From UBA1764 sp045642565 (lineage in GTDB: Bacteria > Bacillota > Clostridia > Peptostreptococcales > Anaerovoracaceae): a stretch of 37,869 bases of DNA. The position numbers and the translations under genes are program-made. Shown piece by piece: positions 15,784-22,378 of the stretch. The notes under the pieces were generated by a model. The model searched no databases and was not told the origin of the DNA. It saw nothing but the letters and a program-made list of their open reading frames with translations. Position 1 is the first letter of the stretch, and every line of letters starts with the position of its first letter. Location: assembly GCA_045642565.1 (NCBI GenBank), contig JAZUJE010000024.1, positions 1 to 37,869 of the forward strand, read 5' to 3'.

Positions 15784-15792
15784 AGTATATCA
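15784..15792 (-). promoter_or_regulatory. Extended -10 promoter for the rluA-lepB-smpB cluster, near-leaderless
   Basis: TGATATACT on the minus strand (TATACT at 15789-15784) lies nine bases before the ATG at 15774, so the start should fall near G15777. The -35 is poor. Confidence 0.55.
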
Positions 15793-15796
15793 CACT

Positions 15797-16189
15797 TTAT
15801 AGCTTTCTAAGTATAGTTAAAAGTCCTTGAAACCAATATGTAATGCTGGGAATAGCTATAAAAGGAGCGAAAGGAATTGTAGAATGCAAGCTAAGCTCTT
15901 TACGAAAAAGCTGCACAATGCAGTAAAAGCCGGCAAGAACAAAACTGAATAAAAAAACTGACAATATATTAGTGCCAAACAAAAGAGTTAGAGCCCCTAA
16001 TAGTTTGGCATCTCCAAGGCCCATAATAAGCCCTGAGAGCGTTGTTATCCCTATTGCAAGACAAAGACGCGGCAAACCAAATCCACCCGCGCCAACGGCT
16101 AAAATGCATATAATAAGGCTATATTCATCCGGTATTTGACGGGTTTTGATGTCAATATCAGCAATTTTCAATAAAAAATACACTAGCAT
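15797..16189 (-). CDS. A24-family prepilin-peptidase-like membrane protein
   Basis: The 130-residue, four-TM protein has the two aspartate motifs of type IV prepilin peptidases: IADIDIKTRQIPDEY near the start and MGLGDAKLLGA (the GxGD motif), plus the family's late FAPF. It lacks the N-terminal cysteine methylase domain, so it is the short peptidase-only form. No pilin or secretion genes are nearby, so its substrate is unknown. The gene has its own consensus promoter, whose -10 ends six bases before the ATG, and no Shine-Dalgarno sequence, predicting a leaderless mRNA. Confidence 0.85.
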   Translation of the reverse strand: MLVYFLLKIADIDIKTRQIPDEYSLIICILAVGAGGFGLPRLCLAIGITTLSGLIMGLGDAKLLGALTLLFGTNILSVFLFSFVLAGFYCIVQLFRKELSLHSTIPFAPFIAIPSITYWFQGLLTILRKL

Positions 16190-16195
16190 AACTAA

Positions 16196-16224
16196 ATGTT
16201 AGTGTATTTTACATTTTTTGTCAA
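16196..16224 (-). promoter_or_regulatory. Promoter for the prepilin-peptidase-like gene, leaderless
   Basis: Perfect -35 TTGACA (16224-16219), a 17-bp spacer and -10 TAACAT (16201-16196), with six bases to the ATG at 16189. The start should coincide with the A of the ATG. Confidence 0.7.
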
Positions 16225-16234
16225 TTATTATTCC

Positions 16235-16738
16235 CTAATTTGTTTTCGTTATAATTCTTGCAATCTGCTCAGCTGTGCTTCCTGCCGGAATAGTAAACTC
16301 GCCAATTTGAATCTTGGAATCAAGCTTAAGATCTTCTACAGTTTTAATAAAAGCTTTATCATCGGAAATTAGGCCTGCGGCCTTAAGATTTGATGCAACA
16401 GTACTCAAATACTCTTTTTCCTTGATTTCGAATTTAACATCACCTGTTGGCTTTTGTGGTGTAGGATCTTCAGCTACCGGATTACCACCTTCAGGGTCAT
16501 CTTCGCCAATTACATCAGTTCCCGGATTCAGATTTGGAGTTACATCTGATGGAGTTAAATCAATATCCTCAACATTAACATCCTGACTTTGCTGCTGTTC
16601 TTGCTGTTGCTTTGCAAAGCTTGGATATGCCATTATGTCAGAAACCTTCCAAAAAATGACTGCTCCGGCAACAATAATGATAATTATCGCAAGAAATATA
16701 TCGTTATAATCATAGATTAAATCTTTTAATTTTTTCAT
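16235..16738 (-). CDS. Membrane-anchored YceG/MltG-like protein (N-terminal domain only)
   Basis: The 167-residue protein has one N-terminal TM helix (about 14-32), a Gln/Asp/Pro-rich linker (about 40-100), and a C-terminal domain (about 105-165) with the LysM-like pattern VASNLKAAGLISDDKAF...IGEFTIPAGSTAEQIARII seen at the front of MltG (YceG) proteins. The lytic transglycosylase catalytic part is absent, so it cannot be a complete MltG. Short anchored versions of this kind occur in Clostridia; the role is probably in the cell wall but unproven. The ATG has an AGGAG site, and an extended -10 TATAAT lies at 16812-16807. Confidence 0.75.
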   Translation of the reverse strand: MKKLKDLIYDYNDIFLAIIIIIVAGAVIFWKVSDIMAYPSFAKQQQEQQQSQDVNVEDIDLTPSDVTPNLNPGTDVIGEDDPEGGNPVAEDPTPQKPTGDVKFEIKEKEYLSTVASNLKAAGLISDDKAFIKTVEDLKLDSKIQIGEFTIPAGSTAEQIARIITKTN

Positions 16739-16806
16739 TAATGTACTTCTCCTCTGTTTTTAAATCAGAAAACATCCCATATTTTTATAAACCCCTATCG
16801 CCGATA

Positions 16807-16817
16807 ATTATACCATA
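16807..16817 (-). promoter_or_regulatory. Extended -10 promoter for the YceG-like gene
   Basis: TGGTATAAT on the minus strand, about 70 bp upstream of the ATG at 16738, giving a normal leader with a Shine-Dalgarno site. No strong -35. Confidence 0.6.
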
Positions 16818-16877
16818 TTGTTTAAATAGTTAAAACAACCACAGGCATTTTTTAGCAAATTTTAGCAATTAAGCATA

Positions 16878-16906
16878 TTGCGAAAAGCTCAAAAAAAGCG
16901 TATATT
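16878..16906 (+). promoter_or_regulatory. Promoter for the bactofilin pair
   Basis: TTGCGA (16878-16883), a 17-bp spacer and TATATT (16901-16906). About 33 bases of leader follow, ending in AAAGG before the ATG at 16946. It is divergent from the YceG-like gene. Confidence 0.65.
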
Positions 16907-16945
16907 ATATGTGTATGACTTTAACTGATTTCGAAAGGTTAAGTA

Positions 16946-17461
16946 ATGGAAAAGAATAACAATTCAGCTGAATATTCGTGCACAAGAATTACTCCTAATA
17001 TGGTTATTACAGGGGATATTTCTTCCAGCGACAACCTGCTTATCGAAGGACAAGTTTTCGGCGATATTAACACTTCCGCCGATGTAACAGCTAATAATTT
17101 GATTGTAGGAAATGTCAAGGCAAGCAGCGTAGCTCTTAATTCTGCAAGAATCAAGGGTGCTCTTGATATGGATGGAACTTTAGCCATTGGGGAAAGCACA
17201 ATAGTAGTTGGTGATATCAGTGCCGATGCCTTAAAGGTTGCCGGCAAAGTTCGTGGAAATATCGTTGTAAAAGAATCTGCTTTAATTACAGAAACAGCTC
17301 TTGTTGTAGGCGATATTACAGCAAACTTTGTTTCTACACAAGCCGGAGCCCGCATTAATGGCTCCATTATCACTACCAGCACAAAATCTGAAATTGATAT
17401 TGATGCCGAGTTCGATCTTGGTGATCTCTCTAACGGAGAAGATGAAGGAGGTATGTTCTAA
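16946..17461 (+). CDS. Bactofilin-family protein (first of pair)
   Basis: The 171-residue protein has a bactofilin (DUF583) beta-helix from about residue 18 to 140, with repeated turns of the type ITGDISSSDNLLIEGQVFGDI and VGNVKASSVALNSARIKGAL. Bactofilins polymerise without nucleotide into filaments that act as scaffolds for wall synthesis or cell shape. The tail (about 145-171) is acidic and probably disordered. It shares one base with the next bactofilin (TAATG) and so forms a two-subunit operon. Confidence 0.9.
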   Translation: MEKNNNSAEYSCTRITPNMVITGDISSSDNLLIEGQVFGDINTSADVTANNLIVGNVKASSVALNSARIKGALDMDGTLAIGESTIVVGDISADALKVAGKVRGNIVVKESALITETALVVGDITANFVSTQAGARINGSIITTSTKSEIDIDAEFDLGDLSNGEDEGGMF

Positions 17462-18009
17462 TGGGCCTCTTTACTAAGAAACCAACTCAGCAGGTAATAG
17501 AAGACGAATTTATCGCACCAAGAGCTCCGGAACCTGAAAAGGTTGCAGAGCCGGAACCTGTTCCAAATACAACCCAGCGTCAAATTGTAAATACATTTAC
17601 CGACGAAATGGGTATCATTGCTGAAGGAACAACCATTCATGGCGATGTAAAAACCAAGGGACATATAGCTATTGTCGGCATGATTGAAGGAAATGTAATT
17701 GCTGATGGTAATGTAATGCTTACAGGAGTTGTTAAAGGCAATATCGAATGTAATAATATCATTGTTGACGGCGCAGATTTCGCACAATGCATCAGAGCAA
17801 AAGGCAGTGTATCTATTAAACCTAATACAACTATTGCGGGAACCATTTACTGCAAACACATATCTGTTGCAGGTACAATTGTTGGGTCAATCAAAGCTTC
17901 CGGCAATGTTGGTCTTACAAAAACAGCAATCGTCAAAGGCGATATTATATCTTCAATCCTTGCAGTTGAGCCTGGCGCAAAGCTATCAGGAAATATGTTA
18001 GTTAAATAA
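17461..18009 (+). CDS. Bactofilin-family protein (second of pair)
   Basis: The 182-residue protein has a basic N-terminus (MGLFTKKPT), a Pro/Glu-rich linker (about 20-45) and a beta-helix from about residue 55 to 180 (IAEGTTIHGDVKTKGHIAIVGMIEGNV and later turns). The GGAGG in the end of the preceding gene serves as its ribosome binding site. The pair differ in their tails, suggesting copolymers or separate partners. A terminator follows. Confidence 0.9.
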   Translation: MGLFTKKPTQQVIEDEFIAPRAPEPEKVAEPEPVPNTTQRQIVNTFTDEMGIIAEGTTIHGDVKTKGHIAIVGMIEGNVIADGNVMLTGVVKGNIECNNIIVDGADFAQCIRAKGSVSIKPNTTIAGTIYCKHISVAGTIVGSIKASGNVGLTKTAIVKGDIISSILAVEPGAKLSGNMLVK

Positions 18010-18010
18010 T

Positions 18011-18036
18011 AAAGCGGATCTAAAGATCCGCTTTTA
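18011..18036. terminator. Bidirectional terminator overlapping the trmB stop
   Basis: AAAGCGGATC and GATCCGCTTT form a ten-base-pair stem with a TAAA loop, followed on the plus strand by TTTTAATTTT. The last codons and stop of trmB (minus, 18020) lie inside the stem, so the hairpin is shared with coding sequence. Confidence 0.9.
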
Positions 18037-18652
18037 ATTTTAATTTTATATAATTTATCGTTTTACCATTCATGCCGAATTTATCTTCGTATTCGGTATG
18101 AATATTTTTTTCGGCAAATTCGCTATTCCATAAATCGCGGGTTAATTCCAAAGGAGGCATAAGACCTGCGGCTTCAAATTCATCAAGCGACCATTCAAAG
18201 AGCTCATCATTATCTGTCTTAAACTCAAGGCATGCGCCGGGCTTCGCAATTATTTTATATTGCTCAAGCAAATTACGATATGTCAACCTTCTGTGAGCAT
18301 GCCTGTCTTTTGGCCATGGGTCACAAAAATTTATATAGATTCCTGCCAAACTATCAGCTTCAAACCATTCTGTAGGAACAGTAATATATTCTGTAATTAC
18401 CAATAAATTATCAAGCTCTACTTCATAAGCCTTTTGCAAAATTCGGACATTGATATTATAGCCGCCTTCACAAGCTAAATAAAAATTCTCCGGATGAAGT
18501 TTTGCCATATTACTTAAAAATTGTCCCTTACCAGATCCGATTTCCAAATATATTGGTCTGCCATTTGAAAGCTCGAGCTTCGATTCATCGTATATGTAAT
18601 TATTGCAAAGTTCCAGGATGGAACTCCTCTTTTTCACCCTTCTTTGTCTCAC
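18020..18652 (-). CDS. trmB: tRNA (guanine-N7-)-methyltransferase
   Basis: The 210-residue SAM-dependent enzyme methylates G46 in the tRNA variable loop. It shows the SAM site LEIGSGKGQFLSNMA (about 37-51), the family motif INFCDPWPKDRHAHRRLT with the catalytic Asp, and FKTDNDELFEWSL. The start is GTG 18652 with GGAAGGA eight bases upstream, inside the end of the QueT-like gene, so they overlap by 53 bp. It is the last gene of the ECF group. Confidence 0.94.
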   Translation of the reverse strand: MRQRRVKKRSSILELCNNYIYDESKLELSNGRPIYLEIGSGKGQFLSNMAKLHPENFYLACEGGYNINVRILQKAYEVELDNLLVITEYITVPTEWFEADSLAGIYINFCDPWPKDRHAHRRLTYRNLLEQYKIIAKPGACLEFKTDNDELFEWSLDEFEAAGLMPPLELTRDLWNSEFAEKNIHTEYEDKFGMNGKTINYIKLKLKADL

Positions 18653-19241
18653 TTACTAAATCCTTCCAGAACTTTCCGGCAATAGTATGAATAATCGTTC
18701 CGCCAAGAACTGCGCAAACAACTTCGCCAAGCATAACCCATGCAAATATTTCAAGTATCATATGGTCTGTGGCGATAGCTTCATTATAGCTAAGCTCTAA
18801 AGCAAGCATAAATGCATTAAGAAAAGCATATAAAGCCATTCCTACATAAGACTTGCCATTTCTTTCGCTCCACCATTTCATAATATAAATACCAAAAGCT
18901 GTAGCGCAAGTTCCAAGAATTGCATCTTCCAGCCCACCAGGCCCAATAATATCTGCTGCAAAACAGCCTATCGAAATTCCAGGAAAAGCTGCAGGGTCGA
19001 AAAATACCAAAGCAATCATCGCATCTGCAATTCTAAATTGGTGCATATCGTATGCAAAACCCCGAGTTAAATATGTGATGCCAAAATAAATAGCAGCATA
19101 TACAAACATCATAATGATAAATCGCACGCGAAACTGTCTTTTATCCAATCTCTCTTGTGCTTCAAGTGCAGTAAGCTCATCACTTTTTGCAAGTTTTAAG
19201 TTAGCAATATTTTGCTTCATTCTTTTATTTATGTTAGCCAT
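18600..19241 (-). CDS. QueT-like ECF transporter S component (probable queuosine-precursor uptake)
   Basis: The 213-residue membrane protein has about five or six TM segments after a charged N-terminal tail (1-38). The block FRIADAMIALVFFDPAAFPGISIGCFAADIIGPGGLEDAILGTCATAFG closely follows the QueT pattern (PAAIPGLFLGC...LLG). S components bind the substrate and use the shared EcfA1A2T motor. It directly follows ecfT, which supports that role, and precedes the tRNA-modifying trmB. No preQ1 riboswitch is visible before it. Substrate assignment is by family resemblance; the long charged tails are unusual. Confidence 0.75.
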   Translation of the reverse strand: MANINKRMKQNIANLKLAKSDELTALEAQERLDKRQFRVRFIIMMFVYAAIYFGITYLTRGFAYDMHQFRIADAMIALVFFDPAAFPGISIGCFAADIIGPGGLEDAILGTCATAFGIYIMKWWSERNGKSYVGMALYAFLNAFMLALELSYNEAIATDHMILEIFAWVMLGEVVCAVLGGTIIHTIAGKFWKDLVSETKKGEKEEFHPGTLQ

Positions 19242-19252
19242 ATTCTACCTTT

Positions 19253-20047
19253 CTATCTTGTAAAAATAATTATCGCCAAATAAGTCGCCAATATTATAAA
19301 TGCTATTAAATCACAAAGCTTAAATTTCACCTCGTGCATTCTGCTTCTGCCTTTTCCACCTTTATAGCAACGTGCCTCCATGGCCATAGCCAAATCTGCG
19401 GCAATTCTAAAGGCTGAAACAAAAAGAGGGACAAGTAGTGGAATTAAGCCCTTCGCTCTTTCTATGATGTTTCCACTTTCAAAATCTGCGCCCCTTGATG
19501 TTTGGGCCTTCATTATCTTGTCGGTTTCATCAAGAAGTGTAGGAATAAAACGCAAAGCTATAGTCATCATCATTGCAAGCTCGTGTGCAGGAAGACCAAT
19601 AAGTTGAAGTGGCGATAAGAGCTTTTCAAGTCCATCAGTTAATTGAATAGGTTTTGTTGTCAATGTTAAAACAGATGACCCAAAGATAAGCAATATCAAT
19701 CTCACAGCCATGAACACAGCTCTAATTAAACCTTCTTTTGTTAGCCTCAATTTCCAAATAGTAAATATCACTTCGCCCGGAGTTGCAAACATATTTATAA
19801 TCATCGTAAATATGATAAGCACTAAAATAGGCTTTATACCTTTTGTAATAAATTTAAATGGCACTTGCGAAACAGCAACAACTGTAACTAAAGCAGCTGC
19901 CGCAATCGCAAATCCTAAAAAGCTGCGTACGCAAAACAGCGAAACAATATAAACTATCGTTCCGATAATTTTTGTTCTTGCATCAAGATTATGAATTTGT
20001 GATTCCTTAGGATAATACTGTCCTAAAGTGATGTCTTTGATTGCCAA
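19253..20047 (-). CDS. ecfT: ECF transporter transmembrane subunit EcfT
   Basis: The 264-residue protein opens with the family's GQYYPKESQIHNLDARTKI block and has several TM helices. Two coupling-helix motifs are visible: AQTSRGADFESG (about 180) and AMEARCYKGG (about 225), which grip the two ATPases. It overlaps the ecfA2 end by 25 bp. Its position after two ATPases and downstream of the ribosomal operon is the standard ECF group II layout. Confidence 0.94.
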   Translation of the reverse strand: MAIKDITLGQYYPKESQIHNLDARTKIIGTIVYIVSLFCVRSFLGFAIAAAALVTVVAVSQVPFKFITKGIKPILVLIIFTMIINMFATPGEVIFTIWKLRLTKEGLIRAVFMAVRLILLIFGSSVLTLTTKPIQLTDGLEKLLSPLQLIGLPAHELAMMMTIALRFIPTLLDETDKIMKAQTSRGADFESGNIIERAKGLIPLLVPLFVSAFRIAADLAMAMEARCYKGGKGRSRMHEVKFKLCDLIAFIILATYLAIIIFTR

Positions 20048-20856
20048 ATTTTTTCTACCAATTCGTCTATTGTTAAAGCCTCTAAGCCAAGTGCTTTTGC
20101 AAACTTCATTGACTCAGGAACAGAAAGCCCTATAGCTTCTAATTCTTCTTTATGACTAAATACCTCACGAGGCGTTCCTTCCATGGTAAGACTGCCTTTA
20201 TCAAGCACAATAATATGATCTGCCAATTCTGCCACATCTTCCATATTGTGCGACACAAGGAAAATAGTTAAGTTTTTATTTTCCTTAAGTCTTTTTATCA
20301 TTGTGAGAATTTCTCTGTGCCCTTGTGGATCAAGTCCCGCAGTCGGCTCATCAAAAATTAAAACTTCCGGCTGCATAGCGATTACTCCGGCTATGGCAAC
20401 TCTTCTTTTTTCTCCACCCGAAAGAGAAAATGGAGAAATATCAGCTTTCTCATCAGGATTGATTCCCACAATCTTAAGAGCTTCTATGGCTTTTTGCTTA
20501 GCCTCTTCGTCGGAAAAACCCATACGCTTCGGACCAAAGCAAACATCTTTAAGTACAGTTTCTTCAAATAGCTGATATTCAGGATATTGGAAAACCATGC
20601 CTATTTTGTGGCGCAGCGCCATAATCTCTTTTCCCTTTTTAGAGATGTCAACTCCATCAGCCAAAACCTGCCCACTGCTTGGTTTAAGTAAACCGTTTAA
20701 ATGCTGAACAAGAGTAGATTTACCAGAACCTGTATGTCCCATAAGCGCAACAAATTCACCCTGCTTAGCTGTGAAACTAATATCATGCAGAGCCTGTGTC
20801 TCAAAGGACATGCCTTCGTTATATATGTGAGTTAAATTTTTTACTTCAATGAGCAT
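20023..20856 (-). CDS. ecfA2: ECF transporter ATPase EcfA2
   Basis: The 277-residue ABC ATPase has Walker A GHTGSGKST (about 39), Q-loop VFQYPEYQLFEETV, signature LSGGEKRRVAIAG, Walker B VLIFDEPTAGLDP and the switch His in LVSHNM. The C-terminal extension (about 230-277) is typical of EcfA. It overlaps the ecfA1 3' end by 16 bp and ecfT by 25 bp, and pairs with EcfA1 as a heterodimer. Confidence 0.95.
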   Translation of the reverse strand: MLIEVKNLTHIYNEGMSFETQALHDISFTAKQGEFVALMGHTGSGKSTLVQHLNGLLKPSSGQVLADGVDISKKGKEIMALRHKIGMVFQYPEYQLFEETVLKDVCFGPKRMGFSDEEAKQKAIEALKIVGINPDEKADISPFSLSGGEKRRVAIAGVIAMQPEVLIFDEPTAGLDPQGHREILTMIKRLKENKNLTIFLVSHNMEDVAELADHIIVLDKGSLTMEGTPREVFSHKEELEAIGLSVPESMKFAKALGLEALTIDELVEKIWQSKTSL

Positions 20857-21656
20857 AAATAATTTTTAAGTTCTTCTTCTTTATATATATCTGCCGGAAT
20901 ATTCATTCCTTTTTCTCTAAGTTTTTTTGCAAGTAGCGCGGCAAATGGAAGCTCTATATCACCGCTTTTAAAAATTTCAAAAGCTGTTCCATCATGAAGT
21001 AATTTGCCGTCATTCATGACAAGAATTCTATCAGCCTGCATTGCTTCTTCCATAAAGTGAGTAATTAAAATTATTGTCTTTCCATCCTTATGGAGTTCAT
21101 TGATAATTTGCATAATTTCTTTGCGCCCTTTTGGGTCGAGCATTGCAGTCGGCTCATCAAAAACTATGATGTCAGGTTGCATAGCAAGAACTCCGGCAAT
21201 GGCAATACGTTGTTTTTGGCCACCTGATAAAAGATGCGGACCTTTCTTGCGATGCTCGTACATATCGACTGCCTTTAACGCTTCATCCACACGATATCTG
21301 ATTTCTGCCGGAGCGACCCCTAAATTTTCCGGTCCAAAGGCAACATCATCCTCGACAATTGAACTTACGAGCTGATTGTCAGGATTCTGGAAAACCATAC
21401 CGCATTTAGATCGAATATCCCAAAGCCTTTCCTCATCTTTTGTATTAATTCCATCGATGATAACATCTCCAGAACTTGGCAAAAGAAGTGCATTAAAATG
21501 CTTGGCCAGTGTAGATTTTCCACTGCCATTATGACCAACGATTGCAACAAAACTACCTTTTTCTATACCAAAGCTGACACCGTCTAATGCCGTGCTTAAA
21601 ATTTCATCATCGTCGCTTGCATATTTAAATTGTACATTTTGAACATCTATATACAT
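20841..21656 (-). CDS. ecfA1: ECF transporter ATPase EcfA1
   Basis: The 271-residue ATPase has Walker A GHNGSGKST, Q-loop VFQNPDNQLVSSIVEDDVAFGPEN (the EcfA1 type), signature LSGGQKQRIAIAG, Walker B IIVFDEPTAMLDP and the switch His in LITHFM. The frame is open to an ATG at 21674, but the ATG at 21656 matches the usual MYIDVQNVQFKY start and lies eight bases after a TTGCGA-17-TAAAAT promoter, so it is chosen. There is no Shine-Dalgarno; the mRNA should be near-leaderless. It heads ecfA1-ecfA2-ecfT-queT-trmB. Confidence 0.93.
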   Translation of the reverse strand: MYIDVQNVQFKYASDDDEILSTALDGVSFGIEKGSFVAIVGHNGSGKSTLAKHFNALLLPSSGDVIIDGINTKDEERLWDIRSKCGMVFQNPDNQLVSSIVEDDVAFGPENLGVAPAEIRYRVDEALKAVDMYEHRKKGPHLLSGGQKQRIAIAGVLAMQPDIIVFDEPTAMLDPKGRKEIMQIINELHKDGKTIILITHFMEEAMQADRILVMNDGKLLHDGTAFEIFKSGDIELPFAALLAKKLREKGMNIPADIYKEEELKNYLCSLK

Positions 21657-21664
21657 AACATATA

Positions 21665-21693
21665 ATTTTAACATAGCAGAAGATTATTCGCAA
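21665..21693 (-). promoter_or_regulatory. Promoter for ecfA1, near-leaderless
   Basis: TTGCGA (21693-21688), a 17-bp spacer and TAAAAT (21670-21665), with eight bases to the ATG at 21656. Confidence 0.6.
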
Positions 21694-21720
21694 ATAGCGG
21701 GAACGCGACGTTTATAGACT

Positions 21721-21898
21721 AATACCCCGACGGCTATCACCCGAGACCATCGGGGACGCCGGCGCTTAGCGATTGGCGAGCCGAAGGCGAAGACAGAGCT
21801 TAGCGCGAGTCAAGAGACCCAAAGGGGCTCTTGTCGAGGTACCGCTGCGAGGGGCCCCGTGAGCGAGAGCGTGTCGAGGTGATAGCCGTCTGGGTATT
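21721..21898. repeat. GC-rich element bounded by ~20-bp inverted repeats
   Basis: The arms AATACCCCGACGGCTATCAC (21721-) and GTGATAGCCGTCTGGGTATT (-21898) are inverted copies with one mismatch. The 138 bp between are far richer in G+C than the surrounding genome and contain smaller hairpins (for example AAGAG-CC/GG-CTCTT). No gene is credible inside: the only frame is Arg/Leu-rich and resembles no protein. The next 65 bp (21901-21965) are also GC-rich and palindromic (CCCTG/CAGGG, GAACGTTC). It sits between the rplQ terminator and ecfA1. A MITE-like or structured repetitive element is likely. Confidence 0.7.
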
Positions 21899-21969
21899 AT
21901 ATATGTGACGAACCCTGAGCAGGGCGAAACGGTGCTCTCGAACGTTCGCTCCACCGCCACCCTATACAA

Positions 21970-22007
21970 AAAATTAAAAGCCCCGAGGCGAACCCTCGAG
22001 GCTTTAA
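21970..22007 (-). terminator. Terminator of the S10-spc-alpha superoperon after rplQ
   Basis: On the minus strand AAAGCCTCGAGG pairs with CCTCGGGGCTTT (one G-U) around GTTCG, followed by TAATTTTTTG. It starts ten bases after the rplQ stop and ends the ribosomal transcript. Confidence 0.93.
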
Positions 22008-22016
22008 GTCCATATG

Positions 22017-22361
22017 CTATTTTACAAGTTCAAGAAAAACAGCTTCAGCAACATCCCCTTTGCGAGGACCAAGCTTTAAGATTCTGGTGTAACCACCATT
22101 TCTCTCAGCATAGCTAGGTGCGATGTCATCAAACAACTTAGAAACAACATCCTCGTCTTTAATATAAGCGAGAGCCTGTCTTCTTGCTGCAAGAGTGCCC
22201 TTCTTTGCAATAGTAATCATCTTCTCAGCTTCTTTTCTAGTTTCCTTTGCTCTGCAATCAGTTGTCTGAATGCGACCGTACTTGAAAAGATCTGTTACGA
22301 GATTTCTAAGCATGGACTGTCTATGAGCGGACTTTACGCCCAGTTTTCTATAACCATTCAT
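22017..22361 (-). CDS. rplQ: 50S ribosomal protein L17
   Basis: The 114-residue protein shows the L17 signatures RKLGVKSAHRQSMLRNL and KPSYAERNGGYTRI-like SYAERNGGYTRILKLGPRKGD. It binds near the exit of the large-subunit tunnel. It is the last gene of the superoperon, with AAAGGAG upstream, 17 bp after rpoA, and is followed by a strong terminator. Confidence 0.98.
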   Translation of the reverse strand: MNGYRKLGVKSAHRQSMLRNLVTDLFKYGRIQTTDCRAKETRKEAEKMITIAKKGTLAARRQALAYIKDEDVVSKLFDDIAPSYAERNGGYTRILKLGPRKGDVAEAVFLELVK

Positions 22362-22378
22362 TTGCTTAGACTCCTTTA

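Noticed and set aside
16939..17382. 147-codon antisense ORF over the first bactofilin
   Set aside because: Shadow frame: the plus-strand beta-helix repeats explain the open frame.
19242..19260. preQ1 riboswitch before the QueT-like gene
   Set aside because: Only an 11-bp gap after ecfT, with just a ribosome binding site.
21766..21969. 67-codon ORF on the minus strand
   Set aside because: Lies inside the GC-rich inverted-repeat element, is Arg/Leu/Ser-rich from base composition, has no ribosome binding site and resembles no protein.
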